The notes under the pieces were generated by a model. It saw nothing but the letters and a program-made list of their open reading frames with translations. It had not been told where the DNA came from and ran no database searches. DNA of 64,000 nt, from positions 62,001-126,000 of the forward strand of contig NZ_JADPZX010000001.1 in NCBI RefSeq assembly GCF_015712165.1. Reading direction: 5' to 3'. Of this stretch, positions 43,364 to 52,587 are shown piece by piece. Within the stretch, counting starts at the first letter, position 1. Every line of letters begins with the position of its first letter. The translations under genes were made by a program, and so were the position numbers. This DNA is from Streptomyces spinoverrucosus. Lineage in GTDB: Bacteria; Actinomycetota; Actinomycetes; Streptomycetales; Streptomycetaceae.

Positions 43364-45000
43364 TGTGCTTCTCCCTCGCGGTGTTCACCGCCGCTGGCGC
43401 GGCGGCGGCGGAGCAGTTGGTCGTAGTGGGTCACCGAGGGCAGCGGCCTGGTGTCCGGGGGGAGATGCGCGAGCCGCCACTCGTGCAGAAACGTCACGGT
43501 GGCCGCGCCGCCGGCGTCCGCCGGCGAAGGATGCCTGGCGGGCTCGTCCTCGGCCTGGGCGACCTTGCGGGCCTCCAGCGCGACCGCGTCCGCAGTCAGG
43601 GCCCCGGCCCGCAGAGCCATCGCGAGGCCGGCGACCAAGTGCTCGTGCGAGACGTGGCGGGCCAGCAGCAACACCTCGATCAAGGCCCTGGTGCCAGCGG
43701 TGTCTCCGTGAGCCTTGACCGCTGCGGCCCACCAGGCGTCGTGGACCGGGGTGAACTTGCCCGCCGAGCGGGCCTGTTCGAGCGCCGTCGCGCCGGGGAA
43801 GGCTCCCGGCTTGCGGATCAGGGCCTCCAGGTAGTGGTCCAGATCCAGGCGGCAGCCGCCCTTCGCGATCAGACGCTCGTGCCGGGCCACTTCCACGTTC
43901 CGGTCGTAAACCACCAGGTGAGACGCGTGCAGCACGACCCGGACCCGCTTGCCGATCAGCCGGACCGGCACCGAGTAACGGTTTGTGCGGACCGCGATCT
44001 GGCTGTAGCGGTCGACCCTCGGAGTGAAGAGCCGGCCTGTCTCGAACGGCTCCTCGGGCAGCGGCATCAGCAGCGGCCGCTCGACCTGGAAGTACTCGTC
44101 GATCGTCCGCGGCCGCGAACCGATCCGGCGCCGTCCGTCCCGCAGGTCCCACTGATCGACGAGCTCGTTCAGCTCGGCCAGCGAGTCGACCTCGGGCACC
44201 GGCGTGAAGTGGTTGCGGCGGAAGTAGCCGATCTGCCCTTCGACTCCGCCTTTCTCGTGGGCGCCCTCGATGCCGGGCCGGCAGTAGAAGCTCTCGATCC
44301 CGAAGTGCGACCTGAACGCGATCCACCGGTCGGCCTCGACCCTCGCCCGGCTCAGCCCCAGCACCTGGGCGACGGCGGCCTTCAGGTTGTCGTAGCGGAC
44401 CTTGCTCCGCGGGACTCCGCCCAGCGTTCGAAGCGCGTGCACGTGCCCTTCGAAGAACGCCTCCTGGCCGCAGGACGCGAAGACCCGGTGGACGGCCTTA
44501 CCCGAGTAGGACAGACGGAAAGAGAACAAATAGCAGGTCACAAGCTCGCCAGCGAGCCGGACGGTCACGTCGCCGAAATCAACCTCGGCCTCCATGCCAG
44601 GCTGGTGGGTCTGCGGCACGAACGCCTCGACCGGCGCCTTCCCCGACTCGACGAGGATCTGCGGCTTCCGGTCAGCGACGTAGCGCCGGACCATCTGGTA
44701 GGAGACGTCCGCAGCATGTTCCTCGACCAAGCGGTGGAAGATCCGCGTGATCGTGTGCCGCTGCTTGCGCGGCGCGTCCAGATCCGCCAGGAGCATCCCG
44801 TCGATCAACGACTTGTACGGATCCAGGGCAGTCGGCCGCGGTGGCAACTGCTTCCTCGGCTCCGGCCAGACCGAGTCGACGGCCTTGCGGACCGTCCGCC
44901 ACGACACGTTGTACTTGCGCTCGATCTCTCGAATCTTCATACCGCCGCGGTGGTCGCGACGGATCGCCGCGTACAGCTCGACCTTCGACATCTGCGGCAT
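43360..45000 (-). CDS. istA: IstA-like transposase of the IS21 element
   Basis: The protein has 546 residues. An N-terminal helix-turn-helix (MKIREIERKYNVSWRTVRKAVD) is followed by the integrase core: VDFGDVTVRLAG (first Asp), the second Asp in VRYDNLKAAV, and the Glu in HEKGGVEGQIGYFRR. The Mu-type C-terminal domain follows (RYSQIAVRTNRYSVPVRLIG). It is intact and, with istB, forms the transposition module. The start ATG is 145 bp inside the right end. Confidence 0.94.
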   Translation of the reverse strand: MPQMSKVELYAAIRRDHRGGMKIREIERKYNVSWRTVRKAVDSVWPEPRKQLPPRPTALDPYKSLIDGMLLADLDAPRKQRHTITRIFHRLVEEHAADVSYQMVRRYVADRKPQILVESGKAPVEAFVPQTHQPGMEAEVDFGDVTVRLAGELVTCYLFSFRLSYSGKAVHRVFASCGQEAFFEGHVHALRTLGGVPRSKVRYDNLKAAVAQVLGLSRARVEADRWIAFRSHFGIESFYCRPGIEGAHEKGGVEGQIGYFRRNHFTPVPEVDSLAELNELVDQWDLRDGRRRIGSRPRTIDEYFQVERPLLMPLPEEPFETGRLFTPRVDRYSQIAVRTNRYSVPVRLIGKRVRVVLHASHLVVYDRNVEVARHERLIAKGGCRLDLDHYLEALIRKPGAFPGATALEQARSAGKFTPVHDAWWAAAVKAHGDTAGTRALIEVLLLARHVSHEHLVAGLAMALRAGALTADAVALEARKVAQAEDEPARHPSPADAGGAATVTFLHEWRLAHLPPDTRPLPSVTHYDQLLRRRRASGGEHREGEAQ

Positions 45001-45057
45001 GACCAGGCCCTTTCACCAGAAGCATCCCGATGCTCCCGTGGCAAGCACCCCGGCGAC

Positions 45058-45145
45058 TTCAAAACTCGTGAACATCACCCGACCGTGGATCTGGGCGCCT
45101 CCCAAACCCGTGAACAACGGGCTTCACAACCCGTGAACAAAGCCA
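45058..45145. repeat. Right-end internal repeats of the IS21 element
   Basis: Three copies of CGTGAACA-type sequence (CTCGTGAACAT at 45065, CCGTGAACAA at 45108 and 45131) precede the terminal AAAGCCA. They match the left-end repeats in inverted orientation. Confidence 0.75.
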
Positions 45146-45152
45146 GTCTGGC

Positions 45153-45216
45153 CATGGCCAGTGCCCTGAGCTGCCACAAGAAGCCGAGGAACTTGCCACG
45201 TGAGACAACGCCTTAG
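45153..45216 (+). pseudogene. 3' end of an IS5/IS427-type transposase remnant
   Basis: LAMASALSCHKKPRNL, ending in TAG at 45216, and the DNA TGTCTCACGTGG on the opposite strand match the end of the intact element at 40302 (LGLAAALTCYKRLAKL; TGTCTCACGTGG). The 5' continuation lies left of the IS21 element before 41836, so the IS21 inserted into an older IS remnant. Confidence 0.6.
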
Positions 45217-45629
45217 GGTGACCGGGCCCGTGGCCCGCACGGTGAGGTCCTCGGCGACCGCCTCCACCACGACTTCGTCCCGGAGCCGGGCGTAGGTGGG
45301 CGGATGCTTGGCTGGGGGGGGCGGGCGCGGCAGCGCCCCCGGCAGGTTGTCTGCCAGAGCGACACGTTTCGCACCTCCGGCAGTGTCGCCAGCGCCGGGT
45401 GGAGTTCTTCACCGATCCGGCGGACGCCTGTGAAACGGGCACCTCACTCCTGGACGCCCACAGCCAACGCTTCTCCAGGAACGGGCGCACGGCCTTCGGC
45501 GGAGTAGTTGTCAATACGTGTGGATCAGTTGAGTTCGCTCAGGCGGCGATAATGGCCTGTCCATCTTCCAGGGAAGCCCCGCTTTCGGCCGGTCGATGCG
45601 GGGGCGGACGCCTGTGCGAAGATCGCGGC
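45217..45629 (-). pseudogene. Decayed unidentified coding sequence
   Basis: Minus-strand segments in different frames read like real protein: IGEELHPALATLPEVRNVSL (near 45400) and YARLRDEVVVEAVAEDLTVR (near 45270). No start or single frame links them. I do not recognise the family. Nothing else is seen before the GNAT gene. Confidence 0.3.
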
Positions 45630-46154
45630 GTGAACGATCTACGCTTCCGTCTCGCTGCCGACGCCGACCTTGCCGCCGTCGTGCGTCTGCGCGACGACGC
45701 GGCCCGCTGGATGCTTGCTCAAGGCGTTACTGGTCAGTGGCAGCCTGGTGAGCTGGGCGGGGACCACTTCCGCCGGATCATGGAGAGCGGGGAGGTATGG
45801 CTCGCGGAGGTTGCCGATCGTGTGGTCGGGGCTTGGGAGCTCTGGTGGGAGGACGAGGACGCCTGGGGGCCGCAGCCGCCGACGGCTGGCTATGTGCACC
45901 GGCTGATGGTGGACCGCAGAAGTGTCCCGCCCGGGACAGGGAGGCAGCTTCTGCGAGTCGCGGAGCGACGCGTGACCGAGGCGGGCCGGCCGTTGGTTCG
46001 TCTGGACTGCTTGGCCACCAACGCACGCCTGAGTGCGTACTACCTCAACGCCGGCTATCGGATTGTGGGACGCAAGGAGGGTAAGCCGCAGCCGGGCGGT
46101 ACGCCCAAGTCGTTCACGCTCCTCGAAAAGTCCGTACGGGATGAGTTGAGGTAG
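45630..46154 (+). CDS. GNAT-family N-acetyltransferase
   Basis: The GTG at 45630 gives 174 residues. Acetyl-CoA-binding motif A: VHRLMVDRRSVPPGTGRQLL, with the RxxGxG-like loop; motif B: LDCLATNARLSAYYLNAGYRI. Substrate unknown. The upstream open frame to 45399 reads as decayed sequence, and the GTG is the first start that gives a family-like N-terminus (NDLRFRLAADADLAAVVRLR). It stands alone between pseudogenes. Confidence 0.9.
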   Translation: MNDLRFRLAADADLAAVVRLRDDAARWMLAQGVTGQWQPGELGGDHFRRIMESGEVWLAEVADRVVGAWELWWEDEDAWGPQPPTAGYVHRLMVDRRSVPPGTGRQLLRVAERRVTEAGRPLVRLDCLATNARLSAYYLNAGYRIVGRKEGKPQPGGTPKSFTLLEKSVRDELR

Positions 46155-46157
46155 GTC

Positions 46158-46560
46158 AAGCGGCGATGGCCTCGGGACGTTCAACGAGCTGGCCGCGTTC
46201 GAAGCGGGCTCCGGCGCGGACGAGGGCAACGAGGTGGGGGTCCGTTCACGGCCCGCCAGCGGGACTGGGCGGACTCGACGAGCTTGAAGACCATGGCCAG
46301 GGCGGCGGCCGCGCTGCCAGAGCCCTGGTGACCTTGGTCCGCAAGCGGACGGTGGCGAAGGTCGACTCAATCGGATTCGTGGTGCGCAAGTGGATCCAGT
46401 GCTCGGCGGGGAAGTCGTAAAACGCCGGCAGTTCGTCCGTGTCGTCGGTGATCTTCTTGACGGCCTTGGGGAACTTCGCGCCGTAACTCTTCTCGAACGC
46501 GGCGACGGCCTGCACACCGCCGTTTCGCCGGATGACGTGGTGAATGAGATCGAACGAAGC
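46158..46560 (-). pseudogene. C-terminal fragment of an IS256-type transposase
   Basis: AVAAFEKSYGAKFPKAVKKI, then EHWIHLRTTNPIESTFATVR and RLRTKVT, are characteristic of the C-terminal third of mutator-type transposases. After KVT the frame breaks, and the usual end (FERGQLVERPEAIAA, stop at 46158) is read in another frame. No catalytic N-terminal part is present. Confidence 0.75.
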
Positions 46561-46616
46561 GGCCTGGCCGGCACCAGCGAGGCTCTGTCACCGGCTCCGC
46601 GAGGGTCAGTGGCAGT

Positions 46617-47684
46617 TCATTGGATCAGGTCGGTGTGCGGATGCTCGGGGGAAGTCGGGCAGACGTAGAGCTGCATATTGTCGGTGCTGCCGACTTCCAC
46701 CTTGGTCGGCTGCGCAGGGTTCTGGCCGGCGCGATGACTGGCGGCGTAGGCGGCAGCTTCGTCCTCGTATGGCGCCCAGCCGCGCTTGCCGTAGTCCCAT
46801 TCGAAGGAGGCAATGGCCAGCAGCGGGACCATCTGCACCTCGCAGACACTGCAGTATCGGGGACTGGGATCAGTGCGGCCCCACGGGGGCCAGCCGCCGA
46901 CCTTCCAGCCGGGAGCGATTGCCAGATTGCCGTCGTAGAACTCCGCCGGACAGCTCGCGTACGAGCTGTCCACGCCGGCGCCGGCGGCCTGCCATCTGCT
47001 CCAGTCCCCCACCATCAGCCGCACCTCCGGGCTGAGATCGAGGCTGTGGGGATACTCGGTGATCGCTTCTGGCGCCAGTCGACAGGGCTCCGGCACGTAG
47101 CCGTCCCAGTCCGCCTCGTACGGGTCCGGCGGCAGAGCCAGGACATCGTCGACATCGGCCGCGGATCGCCAGAACAGCGCAGTGGCGGGCTTGGCATACG
47201 GTTCGTGGTCGTAGGGACACCACAGAACTTGGAGCACGTCGGCTTTCCCGGGCGGCCGCAGGAGAGGGACATCGCGCACGTACAGCTGGGCGACAGGCAG
47301 CATGGGGACTGGACTCTCCGCGGGCCAGGGAGGGCCGGCTTCGAGTCGCTCCATGAACGTTGCGTCGTTGCGGTGCTGGATCGCCGTCTCCTCCGGCGTG
47401 GAGTGAGGACCATGGGGATCACGGTGGAGTCGGGCTCGTCGGCGCCTCTCAAGGCGTATGTCTGCCGGCGACTTACTCCGTCCGGTGCCGCGGTGCACGG
47501 CTTCGCAGTGTGGCCAAGGCTCCTCAGCGGGCCACAGCAACGAGCCACCCACAGAGCTGTCCCGTACCGAGGGCGACCCGGCACGTGGATGCAGCCGAAT
47601 CGCCGCACGGGCCAACGGAGCCAGCTCGGGAAAGACCGCGGTGACGTCGACAGGCCGCGGCGGAGTAGTACGTGCGAAGACCAT
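46617..47684 (-). CDS. Hypothetical protein, DUF1963-like
   Basis: I choose the ATG at 47684 (355 residues) because VFARTTPPRPVDVTAVFPEL looks like a natural N-terminus; the frame is open to 47921. GGSLLWPAEEPWPHC near residue 62 and the Trp-rich DGYVPEPCRL ... WPPWGRTDPSPRYCSVCEVQ region resemble DUF1963/YwqG-type proteins, which are of unknown function. A CxxC pair and the late motif LLAIASFEWDYGKRGW are notable. No operon partner. Confidence 0.6.
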   Translation of the reverse strand: MVFARTTPPRPVDVTAVFPELAPLARAAIRLHPRAGSPSVRDSSVGGSLLWPAEEPWPHCEAVHRGTGRSKSPADIRLERRRRARLHRDPHGPHSTPEETAIQHRNDATFMERLEAGPPWPAESPVPMLPVAQLYVRDVPLLRPPGKADVLQVLWCPYDHEPYAKPATALFWRSAADVDDVLALPPDPYEADWDGYVPEPCRLAPEAITEYPHSLDLSPEVRLMVGDWSRWQAAGAGVDSSYASCPAEFYDGNLAIAPGWKVGGWPPWGRTDPSPRYCSVCEVQMVPLLAIASFEWDYGKRGWAPYEDEAAAYAASHRAGQNPAQPTKVEVGSTDNMQLYVCPTSPEHPHTDLIQ

Positions 47685-47917
47685 ACTGGCAATCTTGTCA
47701 CCGGCCACTGACAAGGCCCCACAGCCTGAACGGCCGACAGGGACTGTCACTCTTCCCGCAGTTGTGGTCAGCCCGAGCCCCGCCAGGATCTCTTGACGAT
47801 CAGCCTCCGTACGGTGCTCATGGTGGAACTCCTGGGCTTGAGCCGTTGCCGACACGACTCGTGCCGTGAGCTCGATGGCACCGACCCCGGGCTTCCTCGC
47901 AGTCGCCTTGAACCGGC

Positions 47918-48382
47918 TCACCAGCTCACCAGCTCAGACGCCGGTAGCAGATGAGCCCGCAAGTAGGCCGTCTCTGCTGGCTCGTGGTCGCTGGTCGACT
48001 CCTCAACACCGATGTAGTGACCGTGCTCGTCGCGATCGGCGGGGTCGTTACTTGGTGATCCGGTAGACGAAAGGCAGCAAGCTGCTCCCTGTGGTTGTTG
48101 ACGACGCACGCGATCAGCGGTCGATCTCGTGACCGGAGAACGTAAGGCGGGATGCGGCAGCGCATTACCTGCATTTACTCGGAGGGCAGGGTCCCCGCCC
48201 GTACCCTCCAAGTCGCCGCGTTCGAGATGCAGATGGGCACTGAGCAGGCCGGACGCCTGCGCCGACCGCGGCGCGGGCCGCGATCGGGTCCACCGCCACC
48301 TTCTCTGGGCCCACCGAACGGGGGCTGCGGTCCGCTGTAGCTCTCTACCTCCAGGCGCACGCAGGGGCTTTACCGAGAGCAT
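47918..48382 (-). other. Possible decayed small gene
   Basis: Two frames each look partly coding: MRCRIPPYVLRSRDRPLIAC (frame with ATG near 48174) and, further on in another frame, YIGVEESTSDHEPAETAYLR to the stop at 47918. A single indel near 48050 would join them into a protein of about 85 residues. No family recognised. Confidence 0.3.
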
Positions 48383-48418
48383 GGTCAGGACGGGACGCCG
48401 ATGTCCGCGGGTGCCGGT

Positions 48419-49663
48419 CTACTGTGCCGGGCACAACGCATGGTCGATCAGCGCGCTGGCGGCGTTTTCCTGCTCAAGTATGTTCTCCTCGCGGTCTGAG
48501 CGTGCCGTGGACATGGAGACCACGGCGCTGCGCGTACCGTCGTCGGTGACACCGTTCAAGGCCACGTACCCTCCATCACCGCCCTCGTGGCTCCAGTAAC
48601 TTCCGCCGCACGACAGCGGACGCTGGACCAGCCCGAGTCCGTACCGCCCACCCGGCCACAACCTCTCCGCGTCCTTGCTGACAGCAACGGTCTGTTTCAT
48701 CTGCTCCAGTTGCCCGGGGCGCAGCAGTCGGCCTCCGAGCAGCGAACGAAAGAAGCGGTTGATGTCCGCGGTGGTGGAGACGAAGGAGGTCCCGGAGTCA
48801 TTCAGGACCTGCTCGGTGACGTTCACGAGAGCGCCCTTGCTGAAGAGTTGGTAGGCGTCTGCGTGCGGGCGCGGCAACGTGGGCGATGTTCCAGTCCACC
48901 GGGTGTGCGTGAGGCCGAGCGGACGGATGACACGGTTGGTGATCTCCTGGTGGACCGGGTTCCCGGTGATCCGCTCGATGATCATGTCGAGCAGGAGATA
49001 GCCGGTGTTGGAGTACGCCCACCCCTGGCCGGGTTGGAAGTCCGGCCGGTGCCGCATCGCGCGCGCCACCAGTTGCTGGGGCTGGTACACGTCGTAGCGG
49101 TGTTTGTAGTAGTCCCGGGGCGAGGAGAAGTCCGGGTAGTCGTCGTGGATGCCGCTGGTGTGCTGGAGCAACTGCCGGATGGTGATCTTGGAGCCGTCAT
49201 TGCCGTTGCCCTGCACCACACCGGGCAGCCGGCGTTCCACGGTGTCGTCCAGGGACAGCCTGCCTTCCTCCTCCAGTTGCAGGATCACGGTGGCCACGAA
49301 GGCTTTGGACGTACTCGCCATGCGGAAGTAGCTATCGGGTACGAGGGGCCGTTGGGTCCGAAGATCGGCGACACCGCTGGTGGCGACCAGGTGCCGGCCG
49401 TCGGCGGTGACCGCACGAGCCTGGACGCCGACGACTCCCAGAGCGCGGATTGCGTCGGCATCGCGCTGTAACCGAGCCTGGCCGTCACTCTTCCAGTCGG
49501 GCTCGGCCGACACGCTCTGGGAGGTGGCTGCGGCAAGGACAGCAGCCAGTGCGGCGGCGGCCGTCGCGGTACGACGCCACGCCATCCGGCCGCGCGTTCG
49601 GGCCGTGCCATGCATACGGGTGTTTACCGACAAGGGGTCACGCATCTGCGACAGTTTTCCCAT
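48419..49663 (-). CDS. Secreted serine hydrolase (beta-lactamase / DD-carboxypeptidase fold)
   Basis: The protein has 414 residues; internal ATGs at residues 17 and 27 are alternative starts. It has an Arg-rich leader, a hydrophobic run (TATAAAALAAVLAAA) and SVSA before the mature part. Catalytic motifs: STSK (SxxK), YSN in GWAYSNTGYLLLD, and HEGG near the C-terminus. This matches R61-type D-alanyl-D-alanine carboxypeptidases and class C-like hydrolases. It is probably exported and acts on cell-wall peptides or esters. The 282 bp before the next gene hold nothing recognisable. Confidence 0.92.
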   Translation of the reverse strand: MGKLSQMRDPLSVNTRMHGTARTRGRMAWRRTATAAAALAAVLAAATSQSVSAEPDWKSDGQARLQRDADAIRALGVVGVQARAVTADGRHLVATSGVADLRTQRPLVPDSYFRMASTSKAFVATVILQLEEEGRLSLDDTVERRLPGVVQGNGNDGSKITIRQLLQHTSGIHDDYPDFSSPRDYYKHRYDVYQPQQLVARAMRHRPDFQPGQGWAYSNTGYLLLDMIIERITGNPVHQEITNRVIRPLGLTHTRWTGTSPTLPRPHADAYQLFSKGALVNVTEQVLNDSGTSFVSTTADINRFFRSLLGGRLLRPGQLEQMKQTVAVSKDAERLWPGGRYGLGLVQRPLSCGGSYWSHEGGDGGYVALNGVTDDGTRSAVVSMSTARSDREENILEQENAASALIDHALCPAQ

Positions 49664-49945
49664 ACCTGAACGCTAGGTCGAAGTGATCAATCGGGTCGAT
49701 ACGGGGCACCCGAGGCTTCGTGGTGGGGCTTTCCCTACCTGTCCGGCGCGCAATCGGCCAGTCCCGTGCGTCGCTAAGTGCTGCCCAACACCTCGACATT
49801 CCAGCAGCGGGTCAGGATGTCGGCAACGCAGTGCAAGGTGGAGGAGGGATTCTGCCGTTTCGACGACCTTATCTTCGGCACGGAACCAGCGGTCCGACGC
49901 GTCCGACCACCGCGTCGGCCGCCTACGCTGCCCGCGACTCAACCG

Positions 49946-50473
49946 ATGACGTGCGAGGTGCCCTTGAGCAGGATGCTGGATGTTTTCGAAACCGTGATTT
50001 CTCCAAGTTATCGCATCTTTGGGCTGGTTGACACCAGTGTCGATACGTATTCACCACCTGCCGATCGCACGAATTGGCTGCTTTCCGCCCCCGGCATGGT
50101 CTATCTACAGGTGCCGCCACAAGTAATCCGGGCGTCTGTGCGGTTGGAAAGTTGGTCAACCGTGCCTCCGGCAGGCGATGCTCAGTGGTCCGGTGCCGAG
50201 AACGTGGAGGTGGAGCTTCCCGGCGGCGACCTCGCGCTGGAAACCATCGACGGGGGACGGAAAGAAGTCCCCTTGATCCTGCCCTCGTCCGGCTTGTACG
50301 GGATGCGCTGGCAGTGGATATTCAATCGTGAGGGCGGGCCTTTCACCTCTCCGTTGGGGGGACTCCGGGAACCCTTGCCCATGCCGCCTGGGCACGAAGA
50401 GAAACTGAATGGCGCAGATCAATACTGCCTGGTCCAGATCTGGCGCACAGCCGCCAGTGAAATGGCTGAGTGA
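49946..50473 (+). CDS. Hypothetical protein
   Basis: The ATG at 49946 gives 175 residues of normal composition (TVISPSYRIFGLVDTSVDTY; LYGMRWQWIFNREGGPF; YCLVQIWRTA). It is predicted cytoplasmic and beta-rich, without Cys clusters. I do not recognise it. The frame continues upstream to 49778 but those codons look non-coding. No neighbour suggests a role. Confidence 0.6.
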   Translation: MTCEVPLSRMLDVFETVISPSYRIFGLVDTSVDTYSPPADRTNWLLSAPGMVYLQVPPQVIRASVRLESWSTVPPAGDAQWSGAENVEVELPGGDLALETIDGGRKEVPLILPSSGLYGMRWQWIFNREGGPFTSPLGGLREPLPMPPGHEEKLNGADQYCLVQIWRTAASEMAE

Positions 50474-50608
50474 AAGCAATGCGGGGCCGGTCTGGTAGGT
50501 CGGCCCCGTACACGTACTGCCGCCCGGCCGTGGACGGCGGGTGGCGGCCCCGCTGCGGGTGCGGCGAGCGATTCACGCCGTTGCCTTTGCGGAGGGGTAC
50601 CCAGTGGA

Positions 50609-51100
50609 TCACTCGGGGAGGGTGTCACGGCCGGTGCCGTCCCGGCTTGCCGTGGCGCACTGCGCGGCACGGCCGTCCCAGTGACTCGGGCGGCAGGGCT
50701 GCCCAGTGCCTCGCCTCAGGTCTCCGAATGTCGGTAGGCCACACCGGACCAATTTCCTCCGGCTGGAGCCCCGCTTGGCCACCGCTCGTAGCACCGCGCG
50801 CCGCAGGCGCAGGGTGCGGATCTGCGCGTCCAGAGCGTCAGCATGCGCGGCCGCGACCTCGGGCACCGAGATCTCCCGGTCCAGCACCTGCCGGATGACG
50901 GCAAGATCGAGTCCCAGATCACGCAATGTCCGCACCAGATCCAGTCGCGCGAGCGCATCGAGGTCGTAGAGCCGGTAGCCAGCCGGGCTGCGGTCAGTCG
51001 ACGGCACGATTCCGGTGTCGGAGTAGAACCGTATGGCCTTCACCGTCAGCCCGGTCCGCCGGGCCAACGCCCCGATCGTGTAAAGCGTGTCGCCGTCCAT
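50609..51100 (-). CDS. MerR-family regulator with altered C-terminus
   Basis: Residues 1-75 are a standard MerR DNA-binding domain (YTIGALARRTGLTVKAIRFY, then SPAGYRLYDLDALARL). The dimerisation helix follows (to about 105). After AVAKRGSS the sequence turns into low-quality Arg/Gly-rich residues and ends at 163. Homologues of this type continue into an effector-binding domain, so this gene is probably truncated or frameshifted near 50780. It may still bind DNA. Confidence 0.75.
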   Translation of the reverse strand: MDGDTLYTIGALARRTGLTVKAIRFYSDTGIVPSTDRSPAGYRLYDLDALARLDLVRTLRDLGLDLAVIRQVLDREISVPEVAAAHADALDAQIRTLRLRRAVLRAVAKRGSSRRKLVRCGLPTFGDLRRGTGQPCRPSHWDGRAAQCATASRDGTGRDTLPE

Positions 51101-51204
51101 GCCCCCACCCTCGTGTCTCCCCTTACGGGAGACTCAAGTCCGTCCTTCAGGAGACCCAGTCAGCCTGGGTGCGGGCTTTTCGACCCGATCCACAGGCCTT
51201 GACA

Positions 51205-51450
51205 ATTGCTCCGGCCGCGCAAGGACACCGTCTACATCGTTGACGGCACTTTGGTACCCACCCGAGGCGACGGCATCGCCGCCGCGTCCCGCAAGTACTG
51301 CCGCCGTCAACGAACGCGCACGTCGTCATCGACGCGAACAGTCGGCTCGTAGTGGCGATCGGCATCGCTGCCTGGCAGCCGTAACGACTGTCAGGCGTTC
51401 AGCGAATCAGGCATGGACCGGGCTTGTCGTGGGCACGGGTCCCCCACCGC
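51205..51450 (+). pseudogene. DDE transposase fragment (IS5/HARBI1-like)
   Basis: KDTVYIVDGTLVPTRG (first Asp), then a frame change, HVVIDANSRLVVAIG, and in a further frame RNDCQAFSESGMDRACRG. This is the catalytic core of a small IS transposase broken by at least two indels. No terminal repeats were recognised. Confidence 0.65.
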
Positions 51451-51566
51451 AAACGGCGTGGCCAGCACATCTGAGCCGTCAGCAGGAAGCGGAGAACAAG
51501 GTGCACCGCCGGGCCCGAGCCCAGTGGAAGACGCTCGCCGAAAGCTCGCAACGGTTGACTGGACCG

Positions 51567-51797
51567 CTATGGCCGGGAGTCACGGTCCCGCAGGGCGCTG
51601 ACGCCGTTGAGATCGGCGAAATGTCTACGGGCATGAGCGTGGCGGCGCGCAACGCGAAGCCCCCGGGTGTGCGCCGCTTCGATCCGATGTGCTTCGGGAT
51701 TGAGCGGCATCCGCCGTCGCTCCCGGCGTACGAGCACGGTCATGGAGGCGGCCAGAATTGACGCAACGGCCGCCAGCGCAGCCACCATGTAACTCAT
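51567..51797 (-). CDS. Small membrane protein
   Basis: The ATG at 51797 follows GCGGGGG and gives 76 residues. One N-terminal transmembrane helix (MVAALAAVASILAASMTVLV) is followed by a basic, Arg/His-rich tail. It would sit in the membrane with the tail in the cytoplasm. No family recognised, and composition alone supports it, so confidence is moderate. Confidence 0.45.
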   Translation of the reverse strand: MSYMVAALAAVASILAASMTVLVRRERRRMPLNPEAHRIEAAHTRGLRVARRHAHARRHFADLNGVSALRDRDSRP

Positions 51798-52043
51798 CGT
51801 CCCCCGCAATGGCCTCAGACCCTGATCACGATCGGCGGACTCTGCTTCGCTCACGGAGAGCCGCCCGACCAACCGTACTCACCTAGTTGGCCAACGTGAA
51901 CGGCAGCTTCCGGCATCGAGACTCGGCTGAACTCTGCCGCCTTCCGGCAACGCCCCGCCAACTCAGCCAGGCGCTGTGCCTGCCGACCGAGGGCTGGCCG
52001 GACGAACGCTCCGAAGTCGACGCTGCCGGTGTTGTGAGCCGGT

Positions 52044-52070
52044 GCCTGGGCCGACGTAGTCGGCCCAGGC
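52044..52070. terminator. 12-bp perfect hairpin
   Basis: GCCTGGGCCGAC - GTA - GTCGGCCCAGGC. It lies about 80 bp beyond the 3' end of the broken aldo/keto reductase gene (minus strand), the usual place for a terminator. Otherwise 51800-52150 shows no gene. Confidence 0.55.
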
Positions 52071-52150
52071 GATGCCCGCTGGTCCGGCCGGGAACACGGT
52101 CTGGCACGGTTGTCCGTATCGAAGGATGGTCCTGCGGGTGGCCGGTCGTG

Positions 52151-52585
52151 TCAGCGTTCGATCATCCGCACCTGCTCGTCGTTTTGGTCCCGACCGGCGG
52201 TCGGAGGCAGGCTGTCGAGCTGGGCCAGCTGCTCGGGGGGCCAGTTCGACGGTGTCAGCAGCGGCGTTCTCCTCCACGCGGGCGACCCGCTTGGTGCCCG
52301 GGATGGGGACGATGTGCTCGCCCTTGGCCGGCAGCCAGGCCAGGGCTACCTGAGCCGGCGTAGTGCCTGCCTCGTCGGCGAGGGCCAGGTTGCGCCGGAA
52401 GTTCCCGCCCGAAAAGCGCGGGCTGATCCTTCGCCAGTCGCCCTCGTCGAACTGCTCGGGAGAGCGGAGCGTGCCGGTCAGGAAGGAAGCCGTGGGCGAG
52501 CGGCGAGTGCGGTACGAAAATCCGATGCCGAGTTCGCGCAGCGCGGGCAGGACCCGCTCCTCCATGTCGCGGGTCCACAGCGAGC
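52151..52585 (-). pseudogene. Aldo/keto reductase remnant (3' half)
   Basis: [20 protein letters not shown], then frameshifts near 52510 ([10 protein letters not shown] read in another frame), [39 protein letters not shown], and another shift in the run of six G at 52235-52240 before [19 protein letters not shown]. The N-terminal barrel with the catalytic tetrad is missing. It is not the same protein as the intact reductase at 6146. Confidence 0.8.
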
Positions 52586-52587
52586 AC

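Larger units (their letters stand above)
41843..45145 (-). mobile_element. Intact IS21-family element carrying a cargo gene
   Basis: The left end is TGGCTTTGTTCATG (41843) and the right end, reversed, TGGCTTTGTTCACG (45145). The 7-bp sequence GTCTGGC lies directly outside both ends (41836-41842 and 45146-45152), a perfect target duplication. The 3303-bp element contains istA, istB and an additional convergent gene. Both transposition genes are uninterrupted. Confidence 0.88.

Noticed and set aside
39000..45145. A composite transposon formed by the neighbouring IS elements
   Set aside because: The elements belong to different families and have their own target duplications; no two flank a shared unit as direct or inverted copies.
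43381..45216. 611-codon plus-strand frame in the IS21 element
   Set aside because: Antisense to istA, His/Arg/Asp-rich, no motif.
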